Numbered from the stretch's first letter, positions 6,869 through 13,958 are shown. The stretch: DNA of 16,749 nucleotides from Dehalococcoidia bacterium (GCA_030612165.1 JAUWOK010000011.1:1-16749); one strand, 5' to 3'. A program made the numbers and translations. Notes: a model not told the origin generated them from the sequence alone.

Positions 6869-7959
6869 ATGTTACATAGAGTAAGTTTTATTCCAGGCGA
6901 CGGTATAGGCCCAGAAGTAGCCGGAGCGACAAAGAGAGTGCTGGAGGCTACAGGAGTGCAATTCCAGTGGGACGAACTCATCCTCGGTAGCCAGGCGCTG
7001 GAAATGTACGGAACACCCCTGCCAGAAAAAGCGCTGCAATCCATAAAGAATAACGCTGTCGCCATTAAAGGGCCGGTAACCACCCCCATCGCCAGCGGCT
7101 TCAGAAGCGTCAACGTAGCCCTGCGCCAGGAGCTGGATCTCTACGCTTGTTTGCGCCCCTGCAAAACCTACTCCGGTGTCCAATCGCCATACAAAGATGT
7201 GGATATCGTCGTAGTCAGAGAAAACACCGAGGGCCTCTACGCCGGCATTGAGTTCGACAGGGGAAAAGCAGAGACTGCCAGGCTGGCCTCTCTTGTCCAG
7301 GAGAGTACCGGAAAGAAAATCCGGGAGGATTCCGCCGTGAGCTTGAAAGTAATCTCATTCACAGCAAGCAAGCGCATCGTTCAATTCGCTTTCGATTACG
7401 CCCGCCAGAATGGCAGAAAGAAAGTTACCGCCGTACATAAAGCTAACATACTCAAATTCAGCGACGGACTTTTCTGGAAGCTGCCCGCGAGGCAGCCAGG
7501 GGATACCCCGACATAGAATTCAACGAGGCGTTGGTAGATGCCACCTGCATGCAACTGGCCAAAAAGCCTCAGCAGTTTGATGTGCTCGTCCTGCCCAATT
7601 TCTACGGAGATTTTGTCTCCGACCTCTGCGCGGGGCTGGTGGGGGGGCTGGGAGTAGCCCCCGGGGCCAATATCGGCAAAGACATTGCCATTTTTGAGCC
7701 CACTCACGGCAGCGCTCCCAAACACGCGGGCAAGAACAAGGCCAACCCCATGGCAACAATGCTTTCAGGAGTAATGATGCTCCGCCATTTAGGAGAACAG
7801 GAAAGCGCTGATAGGCTGGGAAAAGCCATCGCTGCAGTCATCGCCGAGGGCAGGCATGTCTCTTATGATCTGAAGTCTGACCCTGCGGATGTTACCGCGG
7901 CTACCACCAGCCAGGTCGCCGATGCCGTGATAGAGAAAATGAGGGAATATAGGATATAG
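6869..7959 (+). pseudogene. icd: Isocitrate dehydrogenase, disrupted by a single-base frameshift near 7480
   Basis: This decarboxylating dehydrogenase would turn isocitrate into 2-oxoglutarate after the aconitase step. The first frame (6869-7516) encodes FIPGDGIGPEV, the substrate-binding Ser80 and Asn82 in GFRSVNVALR, and VVRENTEGLYAGIE (about 115-128), which marks isocitrate rather than isopropylmalate dehydrogenases. It also carries Lys191 in the KANILKFSDG segment. After Lys204 (AAG 7478-7480) the frame departs into 11 junk residues and a TAG. The rest continues in the other frame from 7480 (A-A-R-E-A-A-R-G-Y-P) through FYGDFVSDLCAGLVGG and HGSAPKHAGKN to a TAG at 7957. Restoring one G gives an intact protein of about 363 residues. 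The ATG has GAGG upstream. The likely causes are sequencing or assembly error, or a recent mutation. Confidence 0.9.
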
Positions 7960-8026
7960 TTAAGGGGCACCAAATTAATGAAGGCTAAGAGTGTCCATTG
8001 TGGTACAGCAAAAATGGAGGATCATG

Positions 8027-8266
8027 ATGACACAATTACAAGTGGAAAAGGAACTCCAAAAAATCTACGGAGAAATGAAAGGCTGGCCTGAAATAAATAA
8101 AGGGTTAAATTATATAATACCCAAACGTGAGGTAGCTAGAAGAGAAGCGGTTCTTTCCCTTGAACAAATTCTGTACAAAATTGAAGAGGCAAGAAAAAAG
8201 AGGGACAAAAGCGAAGAATACTTCAATTTAGCCTCTTATTACCTGACAAAATTAGCGGCAGAATAA
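8027..8266 (+). CDS. Small hypothetical protein, 79 residues
   Basis: I do not recognise this gene. I chose the ATG at 8027 because GGAGG lies six bases upstream (8016-8020). The frame stays open to a GTG at 7991, but that start lacks a ribosome-binding site. The protein is hydrophilic and probably all-helical. The region from about residue 37 to 68 (REAVLSLEQILYKIEEARKK and onward) could be a coiled-coil or helical hairpin rich in Lys and Glu. There is no Cys, signal peptide or membrane helix, and no helix-turn-helix that I can point to. The gene sits 67 bases after isocitrate dehydrogenase and 67 before the methyltransferase. Its AT-rich codon use resembles the methyltransferase block more than the operon upstream, so it may belong to the accessory segment. 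Confidence 0.65.
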   Translation: MTQLQVEKELQKIYGEMKGWPEINKGLNYIIPKREVARREAVLSLEQILYKIEEARKKRDKSEEYFNLASYYLTKLAAE

Positions 8267-8268
8267 GA

Positions 8269-8316
8269 GTTAGCCGTACGAAAAGCTAACCATACCGTAG
8301 GTTGATACAGTATAAT
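8269..8316 (+). promoter_or_regulatory. Promoter and inverted repeat ahead of the methyltransferase gene
   Basis: TATAAT at 8311-8316 lies 17 bases before the methyltransferase ATG (8334) and would start a transcript with a leader of roughly 11 bases. There is no good -35 hexamer at 16-18 bases. A six-base inverted repeat, GTTAGC at 8269-8274 and GCTAAC at 8285-8290, reaches the expected -35 position, so it could be an operator. It could also be a weak hairpin after the upstream small gene, as no T-run follows it. Confidence 0.4.
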
Positions 8317-8333
8317 AACGCTGGGAAAATCGT

Positions 8334-9590
8334 ATGAATAAATGCGGACTGGCAAGCATGCTTAAAACAAATAAAGAAGCAGCAGCAAAATTTGGCATAG
8401 ATTTAGAATTCATAGAGAAAAAAACTAATGCCCAGAAAAACATTGCCGCCCTCGGGAATGACTTAAGCTTTATTGGTGTAAGGGAATTTGAGAGAACAAA
8501 ACATGTTCACAGGTTGCACCCTTACCTCGGCAAATTTATCCCCCAACTCGTGGAAGTATTTTTGCGGAAATATTTTAAGAAGGGGAACGTAATCCTTGAC
8601 CCTTTTGCCGGGTCTGGAACGACTCTGATTGAAGCCAATGTGTTAGGCATACACGCGTTGGGAATAGAGCTGTCTCCTTTCAATGTATTGATTCAGAGAG
8701 TTAAGACCAGACAATATGACATCATTGAAGTTGAGAAAGAAATTAAAGACGCATTACTCCGAGTGAGAGCATTCAGTAAGTCGCTGATAACCCATGAACA
8801 AACTTCGTTATTTGATAAGGAAAAAGGGAAATTTGAAACAGATAGCGAGTATTTGAAGTATTGGTTCTCAGAGAGAGCACTGCAAGAGATTCTCTTTTGC
8901 TGTAGCATAATCAAAGAGTATAAAAATCAAGACATATTGAAAATCATTCTTTCAAGGTCAGCTCGTTCCGCCAGACTTATTCCACATTATGATCTGGCAC
9001 GGCCAACAAAGGCGGTCAGAAAAACCTATTGGTGCATCAAACACAAAAGGTACTGTGAACCAACTAACGAGGCACTGAAATTTATCAACCGTTACGGCTG
9101 GGATACGATAAAGAGAATAAAGGAATTCGATAGACTGAAAACCGATGCCTTTGTCAAAATCTTTCAGGGAGACGCAAGAAAGGTAAACTTACCAGAAAAC
9201 TTGAGAATTGACGGGATATTTACTTCTCCTCCTTATGTCGGTGTTATTGATTATCACGAACAACACAGATACGCTTATGAACTCTTCAATTTCCCAAGGC
9301 AAGACGAACTGGAAATAGGTCCTGCCAAAAATGGCCAGAACGGGAATGCAAAAATGGCGTATGCCAACGGGATAGCAAATGTCTTTAAAAATGTTTCTCG
9401 GAACCTGACTGAGGGGGCGTCGGTTCTCATCGTAGCCAATGATAAATTCGACATATATCCCAACGTAGGTAAGCAATGCGGATTTGAATTGATTGACATT
9501 TTTCATAGGCCCGTCCTTATGAGAACCGAGAGGGACTCCAACAAATATTTTGAGTCCATATTTTACTTCAAAAATAGAGGGAAGACATGA
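8334..9590 (+). CDS. DNA methyltransferase (SPPY-type, probably N4-cytosine or N6-adenine)
   Basis: This 418-residue protein carries the S-adenosylmethionine-binding motif I LDPFAGSGTTLIEA (about 88-101), preceded by HPYLGKFIPQL (about 62-72). The catalytic motif IV, TSPPYVGVIDY, lies much later (about 297-307). The order motif I - long insert - motif IV is that of alpha-group amino-methyltransferases, while the SPPY form of motif IV is common in N4-cytosine enzymes, so the base modified is uncertain. The insert of about 195 residues probably contains the target-recognition region and holds a Cys/His cluster YWCIKHKRYCEP (about 232-243). The ATG at 8334 lacks a strong ribosome-binding site. 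The stop overlaps the restriction endonuclease start by four bases, consistent with a type II restriction-modification operon in which this enzyme protects host DNA. Confidence 0.9.
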   Translation: MNKCGLASMLKTNKEAAAKFGIDLEFIEKKTNAQKNIAALGNDLSFIGVREFERTKHVHRLHPYLGKFIPQLVEVFLRKYFKKGNVILDPFAGSGTTLIEANVLGIHALGIELSPFNVLIQRVKTRQYDIIEVEKEIKDALLRVRAFSKSLITHEQTSLFDKEKGKFETDSEYLKYWFSERALQEILFCCSIIKEYKNQDILKIILSRSARSARLIPHYDLARPTKAVRKTYWCIKHKRYCEPTNEALKFINRYGWDTIKRIKEFDRLKTDAFVKIFQGDARKVNLPENLRIDGIFTSPPYVGVIDYHEQHRYAYELFNFPRQDELEIGPAKNGQNGNAKMAYANGIANVFKNVSRNLTEGASVLIVANDKFDIYPNVGKQCGFELIDIFHRPVLMRTERDSNKYFESIFYFKNRGKT

Positions 9591-10369
9591 ATTTGCCATC
9601 TAAAACAAGAGAGAAGATAGTCGGACTTCTTGTCGCAACTGTGCGAGAGAAATTAACGACATATCGACCAGAAACAATGCATATGCCTTTTCATCACAGA
9701 TTGCTAGGCAAAGATAGATATGCCATGTTTTCCTTTATTCACTCAATGAATACTACCTTTGGCATGTCCGTCTGGGAACAAGTTGCAGTCGTCTTGGCTG
9801 AAGGCGCTGGCAATCACGCAGAGAGACAGTACAAACTATTAGGAGAAATTGATAAACAAACGGAAAATCTCATAATCGGTCTCCACTACAAGCTGAGAAA
9901 AAGTGAAATTACTGTGAATAAAACAAACGAGGTCAAGCAAATCAAAAAGGAAATAAAGAAAGGGCAAGCCAAATTCGATCCAGATTCGACCGTAGACTTA
10001 TTCACGAAGATTCGTAGCACTGAAAATTATTTTGATATCACCAGTGCAAAACCCAATATGAAAGAGTTTGTAGCACTAAAACTTAAGCTCCTCAGGTGGA
10101 CAGCTTTAAGGCTCAGCCAGGATAAAGACGCTAAGATTTTTACAAGACTAGCAATTCCATACAATCCTTATCACCCCGAACCCTATGAAAGATGGACATT
10201 AAGAGGACTATATGATTTAGAGAATGGAGAAATTCTAGTCGGTGAAAAATTCTGGAACTTTGTTGCCAGCAACGATATTTATGAAGAACTATTGGATGTG
10301 TTTCAAACGGCAGGAGAGGTATTGAGAAACGAGGTTGACGAAAAATTTGCTGAGATGGAACAAGCATAA
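9587..10369 (+). CDS. Type II restriction endonuclease, TdeIII family
   Basis: The 260-residue protein resembles, from memory of the family, TdeIII-type restriction endonucleases, whose prototype recognises GGNCC. The shared landmarks are HMPFHHRLL near residues 32-40, SMNTTFGMSVWEQVA (about 53-67), YFDITSAKPNMKEFVALKLK (about 148-167), IPYNPYHPEPYERWTL (about 190-205) and LVGEKFWNF (about 217-225). The Asp150 to Lys155 stretch may be part of the PD-(D/E)xK nuclease centre. That is inference. Start and stop context support a real gene: the ATG at 9587 overlaps the methyltransferase TGA, and the length is that of a small type II endonuclease. It would cut unmodified DNA at the site its partner methylates. 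I did not verify the recognition sequence. Confidence 0.8.
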   Translation: MNLPSKTREKIVGLLVATVREKLTTYRPETMHMPFHHRLLGKDRYAMFSFIHSMNTTFGMSVWEQVAVVLAEGAGNHAERQYKLLGEIDKQTENLIIGLHYKLRKSEITVNKTNEVKQIKKEIKKGQAKFDPDSTVDLFTKIRSTENYFDITSAKPNMKEFVALKLKLLRWTALRLSQDKDAKIFTRLAIPYNPYHPEPYERWTLRGLYDLENGEILVGEKFWNFVASNDIYEELLDVFQTAGEVLRNEVDEKFAEMEQA

Positions 10370-10640
10370 TCTTTTTGTCATCAAAAAACCGATAGGATGT
10401 GGCAAAGTGCTCGACAGAAAAGTGGTGAAAGAATTCCTGGATGACGAACTCGGGAAAATAGAAATACCTCCAGATATTATCCAGGAAGTGCTAGTAGAGA
10501 CTTTCTGTAAATACACCGAGGAAGATTACTATGAATGGCTAAAAGATAATTACAAATCCTTCTTCAATCATGGAGACCCAGGTTGGGATTGGATTAGAGA
10601 AAGGATTGAACTTTACTCAAAACTTAGTTTATACCCTTAG
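10335..10640 (+). CDS. Small hypothetical protein downstream of the restriction endonuclease
   Basis: I do not recognise this gene. The open frame starts at a TTG (10335), inside the 3' end of the endonuclease, and encodes up to 101 residues. Other in-frame starts are TTG at 10347 and GTG at 10407, the latter with GGA nine bases upstream and giving 77 residues. The later part looks like a real acidic, aromatic-rich protein: ETFCKYTEEDYYEWLKDNYK (about 56-75) and DPGWDWIRERIELY (about 81-94). No membrane segment or known motif is visible. It is in the same orientation and of the same AT-rich composition as the restriction-modification pair, so it may be a third member of that operon. Its stop meets the convergent Nudix gene within a short inverted repeat. 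Confidence 0.6.
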   Translation: MTKNLLRWNKHNLFVIKKPIGCGKVLDRKVVKEFLDDELGKIEIPPDIIQEVLVETFCKYTEEDYYEWLKDNYKSFFNHGDPGWDWIRERIELYSKLSLYP

Positions 10641-10645
10641 GGTAT
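10631..10645. terminator. Short inverted repeat between two convergent stop codons
   Basis: ATACCC at 10631-10636 and GGGTAT at 10640-10645 form a six-base stem with the three-base loop TTA. The element contains the TAG of the hypothetical gene and touches the TGA of the Nudix gene (10647-10645). No T-run follows on either strand, so it would be a weak terminator at best. It is also the point where base composition changes from the accessory block to the housekeeping operon. Confidence 0.3.
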
Positions 10646-11184
10646 CAGCCCCGCTTCTCCCGCCACACATGCAAAAACATCAGCAGGGCGGCGATGCTCT
10701 TGGCATCACAGAGTTCTCCCGAAGCGATAAGGCCATGCACTCTCTCCAGTGGCATTCTCACCACCTCAATGCTCTCAGTGTCCTCAGCCTCAAGGCGTCC
10801 CGGCACCAGATCCCTCGCCAGATAGCAGTGCATGTATTCCGTGCCGTAGCCCGAGATAGAGTAGAATCCACCCAGTCTGTCCAACTTCCGTGGTAGATAG
10901 CCAATCTCCTCTTGCAGTTCCCGGCAGGCAGCATCCTCGGGCGTCTCTCCTGCGTCGATTCCCCCCGCCGGCACCTCCAGGAGCGCTTTACCTATGGGAT
11001 AGCGGAACTGGCGCACAAGCAGAACATTATCTTCCACGTCAAGCGCCACCGCGGCAACGCACGGGTCATGCTCCACGACTTCTCGGCTGGTTTTCTCTCC
11101 CCCCTCTTTCTCCACCACATCCACCCGTAAGCAAACGACTTTGCCGCGATATATTTCCTGGCTGGTTAATTTCTTCTCAGACAA
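10645..11184 (-). CDS. Nudix hydrolase, ADP-ribose pyrophosphatase type
   Basis: This 179-residue Nudix hydrolase most resembles ADP-ribose pyrophosphatases (NudF/YqkG-like), which hydrolyse ADP-ribose or similar nucleoside diphosphate sugars to AMP and a sugar phosphate. The complete Nudix box starts at Gly74, with Glu80 and the metal-binding group R88-E-L-Q-E-E-I-G95. It is preceded by VRQFRYPIGKALLEVPAGG (about 57-75), which is characteristic of the ADP-ribose group. The C-terminal half includes FYSISGYGTEYMHCYLA (about 106-122). I chose the TTG at 11184 because GGAG lies seven bases upstream. It is the last gene of a probable nadK-GNAT-Nudix operon, and this pairing places an NAD-synthesis and an ADP-ribose-clearing enzyme together. 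Confidence 0.9.
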   Translation of the reverse strand: MSEKKLTSQEIYRGKVVCLRVDVVEKEGGEKTSREVVEHDPCVAAVALDVEDNVLLVRQFRYPIGKALLEVPAGGIDAGETPEDAACRELQEEIGYLPRKLDRLGGFYSISGYGTEYMHCYLARDLVPGRLEAEDTESIEVVRMPLERVHGLIASGELCDAKSIAALLMFLHVWREKRG

Positions 11185-11261
11185 TTTTGCTCTCCGTTTA
11201 CAAGGCTGCTAACCGGAGGAAATAATCGAAGCACGCCTGCACCGCATACAGCATACAAAGA

Positions 11262-11714
11262 TTAAAAACGATAAATCAGTGATACTTCGTCGCAATCGGG
11301 AAACTTGGGACAGCGAAAGCACTCCGCCCATATCTTGCGAGGTAATTCCGACTTATCGATCAGGGCGAAACCCAGTTTCTCAAAAAAGGCTGGCTTATAA
11401 GTAAGACAAAATACCGCAGGCAATCCCAGTTCCCTGGCTTCGTCCAGACAGGCACGAACCAGCATAGAGCCAGCATCCTTGTTCTGCAACGCACTCTCCA
11501 CTGCCAGAGACCTGATCTCCGCCAGGTCACACCAGTTAACATGCAATGCGGCACAGGCGACGACTCTATCTTCATCCCTGACCACAAAAATCTCCCGGAT
11601 ATTTTCATATATTTCGCTCAGAGCGCGCGGCAGCATCTCGCCTTTATCCGCAAAGCTATTGATTAATTTGTGTACCGCGTTAGCATCGTTTATCCTGGCT
11701 TTCTCCAGTTTCAT
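11262..11714 (-). CDS. GNAT N-acetyltransferase, ArgA-like short form
   Basis: This 150-residue acetyl-CoA-dependent acetyltransferase resembles short single-domain enzymes annotated as N-acetylglutamate synthase-like. The family landmarks are MLPRALSEIYENIREIFVV (about 27-45), ACAALHVNWCDLAEIRSLAV (about 53-72), LVRACLDEARELGLPAVFCL (about 85-104), FFEKLGFALIDKSELPRKIW (about 110-129), and a Cys cluster CFRCPKFPDCDE near the C-terminus (about 132-143) that could bind metal. The acetyl-CoA loop reads QNKDAGSML, less glycine-rich than the usual Q/RxxGxG/A, so cofactor binding may be somewhat altered. The arginine-pathway role is only a possibility; no arg genes are nearby. It starts seven bases after the nadK stop, so the two are in one operon. 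Confidence 0.85.
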   Translation of the reverse strand: MKLEKARINDANAVHKLINSFADKGEMLPRALSEIYENIREIFVVRDEDRVVACAALHVNWCDLAEIRSLAVESALQNKDAGSMLVRACLDEARELGLPAVFCLTYKPAFFEKLGFALIDKSELPRKIWAECFRCPKFPDCDEVSLIYRF

Positions 11715-11720
11715 CTTATC

Positions 11721-12533
11721 TCATTCCTCTCTCAGCCTATTATACAAGGAACCATAGAAATGATCCGGGTCACGAAGTCGCAAAAAACGCGCCACACGGG
11801 AACTGAGCTTCACTCGCACACTTGTCCCGGAGGATAATGGCAAATCAATCTGCCCGTCAAGGCTGACAGTTAACTCTCTGCTGCCAACCGGAGTGAGAAC
11901 TATCTCACTCCGCGGCAAAACAACCAGTGCGTAACTCGGGGCAAGGTGGCAGGACACAGGCTGGATGACCATCTCCCGTGACAGAGGATGCAAAATAGGC
12001 CCCCCGGCCGCCAGGGAATAAGCCGTGCTGCCAGTAGCCGTGGCTACAATTACACCATCTCCTCTATACACGGTGACCACTTCCTCGTCTATCGCCATCT
12101 CAACGTGAGACATGTGTGCGGTAGCTCCTCTTCCCACCACTATTTCGTTCAGAACATGAAAGCTGGCGTCCGAGAGCATGACCTCAAGCATGGTCCTCTC
12201 CTCAACCATACCCTCTCCCTCAATTATTCCAGGTAAATTTTCCCAGAAATCATCCACGCTCAACTCAACGATGAAGCCTATCCTTCCCAAGTTCACGCCA
12301 AGCACCGGCAGTGACAGACGCGAGGCAATATGGACAGCACGCAGAATGGTACCATCCCCCCCTATGCTCACGATTAAATCCGACCCTACGGCCCGCGAGA
12401 CCGCCTCAGCCTCTTCTTTCGCCGAACACTGCCACGAAGAGACCCCGCAGGCATTCAGTTTCCGCTCAAGCTCGCAGGCCAATTCCTGCGCCCGGGGCAG
12501 GTGGGGACGATAAATAATGCCAACTCGTTTCAC
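11721..12533 (-). CDS. nadK: NAD kinase
   Basis: NadK phosphorylates NAD to NADP with ATP or polyphosphate. The 270-residue protein has the catalytic GGDGT (residues 58-62), VNLGRIGFIVE (about 80-90), the NAD-binding NE pair (129-130), and TATGSTAYSLAAGGPILHP (about 165-183), all in family order. The length is usual for bacteria. The start is GTG (12533-12531). A promoter with TTGACA and TATTCT is visible just upstream, close enough that the message would carry a leader of only a few bases. It leads the operon with the acetyltransferase and Nudix genes and is divergent from the M16 peptidase gene. Confidence 0.95.
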   Translation of the reverse strand: MKRVGIIYRPHLPRAQELACELERKLNACGVSSWQCSAKEEAEAVSRAVGSDLIVSIGGDGTILRAVHIASRLSLPVLGVNLGRIGFIVELSVDDFWENLPGIIEGEGMVEERTMLEVMLSDASFHVLNEIVVGRGATAHMSHVEMAIDEEVVTVYRGDGVIVATATGSTAYSLAAGGPILHPLSREMVIQPVSCHLAPSYALVVLPRSEIVLTPVGSRELTVSLDGQIDLPLSSGTSVRVKLSSRVARFLRLRDPDHFYGSLYNRLREE

Positions 12534-12543
12534 TAGCTCGGCA

Positions 12544-12573
12544 AGAATAGCATCGCCTCTTCTGGAGTGTCAA
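12544..12573 (-). promoter_or_regulatory. Promoter of nadK
   Basis: On the minus strand TTGACA lies at 12573-12568 and TATTCT at 12549-12544, 18 bases apart. The -35 box is perfect and the -10 box matches four of six. Transcription would start near 12537, about four bases ahead of the GTG start, so the mRNA is probably leaderless or nearly so. Confidence 0.6.
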
Positions 12574-12626
12574 GGAAATATGCTTCTTTCTCCACTCTCC
12601 TGACCTTATCTACAATAAAGACTTTT

Positions 12627-12655
12627 TTGACAGTAAAACTAGTGTCCACTATAAT
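12627..12655 (+). promoter_or_regulatory. Consensus sigma-70-type promoter of the M16 peptidase gene
   Basis: TTGACA at 12627-12632 and TATAAT at 12650-12655 are both perfect and exactly 17 bases apart. The ATG at 12667 lies 11 bases after the -10 box, so the expected start of transcription (about 12662) leaves a leader of about five bases or none. The only Shine-Dalgarno-like bases (GGA) would lie upstream of the transcript. Confidence 0.8.
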
Positions 12656-12666
12656 CGGAATTCATA

Positions 12667-13932
12667 ATGCATAATAAAGCTGTCCTCGACAATGGACTGA
12701 GCATCATCGTCAATCCCATGCCGTATAGCCGTTCGGTTAGCGTCGTTATATTCACCGGCACAGGATCCTGCCACGAAAATCCTGAGGAAGCAGGTATTTC
12801 CCATTTCATCGAGCATCTCTGCTTCAAGGGCACCCGTCACAGGCCAACAAGCAAAGATATCAGCCAGGCCATTGAAGGCGTCGGCGGCATCCTCAACGCC
12901 AGTACAGGCAAGGAAGCAACCGCTTACTGGGGCAAAGTTACCAGTTCACATTTTCCTCTGCTCCTGGACACCCTGTCTGACCTAGTTCTTAATCCCCTCT
13001 TGAGACAGGAAGACCTTGAGCAGGAGCGCTCTGTGATCATAGAAGAAATTAATATGTCCCTGGATTCCCCCCAGCAGCGGGTGAGTATGCTCATAGACGA
13101 GCTTCTGTGGCCAGAACAACCGCTGGGGCGCGATATCGCCGGCAGCAAAGAAACCGTATCTTCGATAAGCAGAACCCAGATACTGGAGTACTTTTCACGC
13201 TATTATCTGCCCAACAACACCGTCGTCAGCATCGCTGGCGACATCGAACCCGCAGAAACGATTGACAGGGTAGCATCGTTATTCAACAATTGGACGACGC
13301 AACAAGCCCCGCCAAAGGATTATTTTCTTGACCAGGAGCAATTTTCTGCCAGGCTGCAGGTTAACACCAGGGAAAGCGAACAGGCTCATTTATGCCTGGC
13401 AATCCACGGCTTGCCTTATACACATCCACAGCGTTTCATTCTGGATATGCTTAACACGGTGCTGGGAGAGGGCATGAGCAGCCGCCTGTTCATAGAGATC
13501 AGGGAAAACAAAGGCCTGGCTTACGATATTCACAGCTACACGAATCATTTTCGCAGTTCAGGCTCGCTCATTATCTACGCTGGCACCGACGCCAGTAAAG
13601 TGGAAACTGCCACCTCCGTTATTATCGAAGAACTATTTAAACTTAAACAGGAAATTTCTCTTGAAGAGCTTGTCCGCGCCAGGGAATTATTAAAGGGAAG
13701 AATACAGTTAGAGATGGAAGACAACCGTAACCTGGCAATGTGGATGGGAAGCCAGGAAATAATGAAACGTGACATCCTTTCCCTGGAACAAGTCTTCTCC
13801 ATCTTTGATTCCGTTACGTTAGAGGATCTGGCCCGGGTGGCGGAAGAGCTTATCCACGGCGACAAGTTGAATATGGCCATAGTAGGGCCTGGAGACGAGT
13901 CGGTTCCCCTGAAGAAATTGCTCAGGATTTAG
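12667..13932 (+). CDS. M16 family zinc peptidase (processing-peptidase-like)
   Basis: This 421-residue protein is an M16 metallopeptidase of the bacterial processing-peptidase-like group (YmxG/PqqL/MPP-beta relatives). The inverted zinc motif HxxEH is intact as His46-Phe-Ile-Glu49-His50 in ISHFIEHLCFKGT, and the distal ligand is probably Glu127 in the VIIEEI segment, which fits the usual spacing of about 76 residues. The second, inactive-type half contains the RLFIEIRENKGLAYDIHSY loop (about 276-294) that forms part of the substrate cavity. The length is that of a two-domain M16B protein. There is no signal peptide, so it is probably cytoplasmic. The short N-terminus MHNKAVLDNGL leads straight into the domain, supporting the ATG chosen. 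The gene is followed by a strong hairpin terminator. Confidence 0.93.
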   Translation: MHNKAVLDNGLSIIVNPMPYSRSVSVVIFTGTGSCHENPEEAGISHFIEHLCFKGTRHRPTSKDISQAIEGVGGILNASTGKEATAYWGKVTSSHFPLLLDTLSDLVLNPLLRQEDLEQERSVIIEEINMSLDSPQQRVSMLIDELLWPEQPLGRDIAGSKETVSSISRTQILEYFSRYYLPNNTVVSIAGDIEPAETIDRVASLFNNWTTQQAPPKDYFLDQEQFSARLQVNTRESEQAHLCLAIHGLPYTHPQRFILDMLNTVLGEGMSSRLFIEIRENKGLAYDIHSYTNHFRSSGSLIIYAGTDASKVETATSVIIEELFKLKQEISLEELVRARELLKGRIQLEMEDNRNLAMWMGSQEIMKRDILSLEQVFSIFDSVTLEDLARVAEELIHGDKLNMAIVGPGDESVPLKKLLRI

Positions 13933-13958
13933 AAGACTGGCAACCAATCAGAAAAACC

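Noticed and set aside
7470..7490. Programmed ribosomal frameshift in isocitrate dehydrogenase
   Set aside because: The shift site reads TGG-AAG-CTG with no slippery heptamer, and this family is not known to use frameshifting. A base deletion or read error is simpler.
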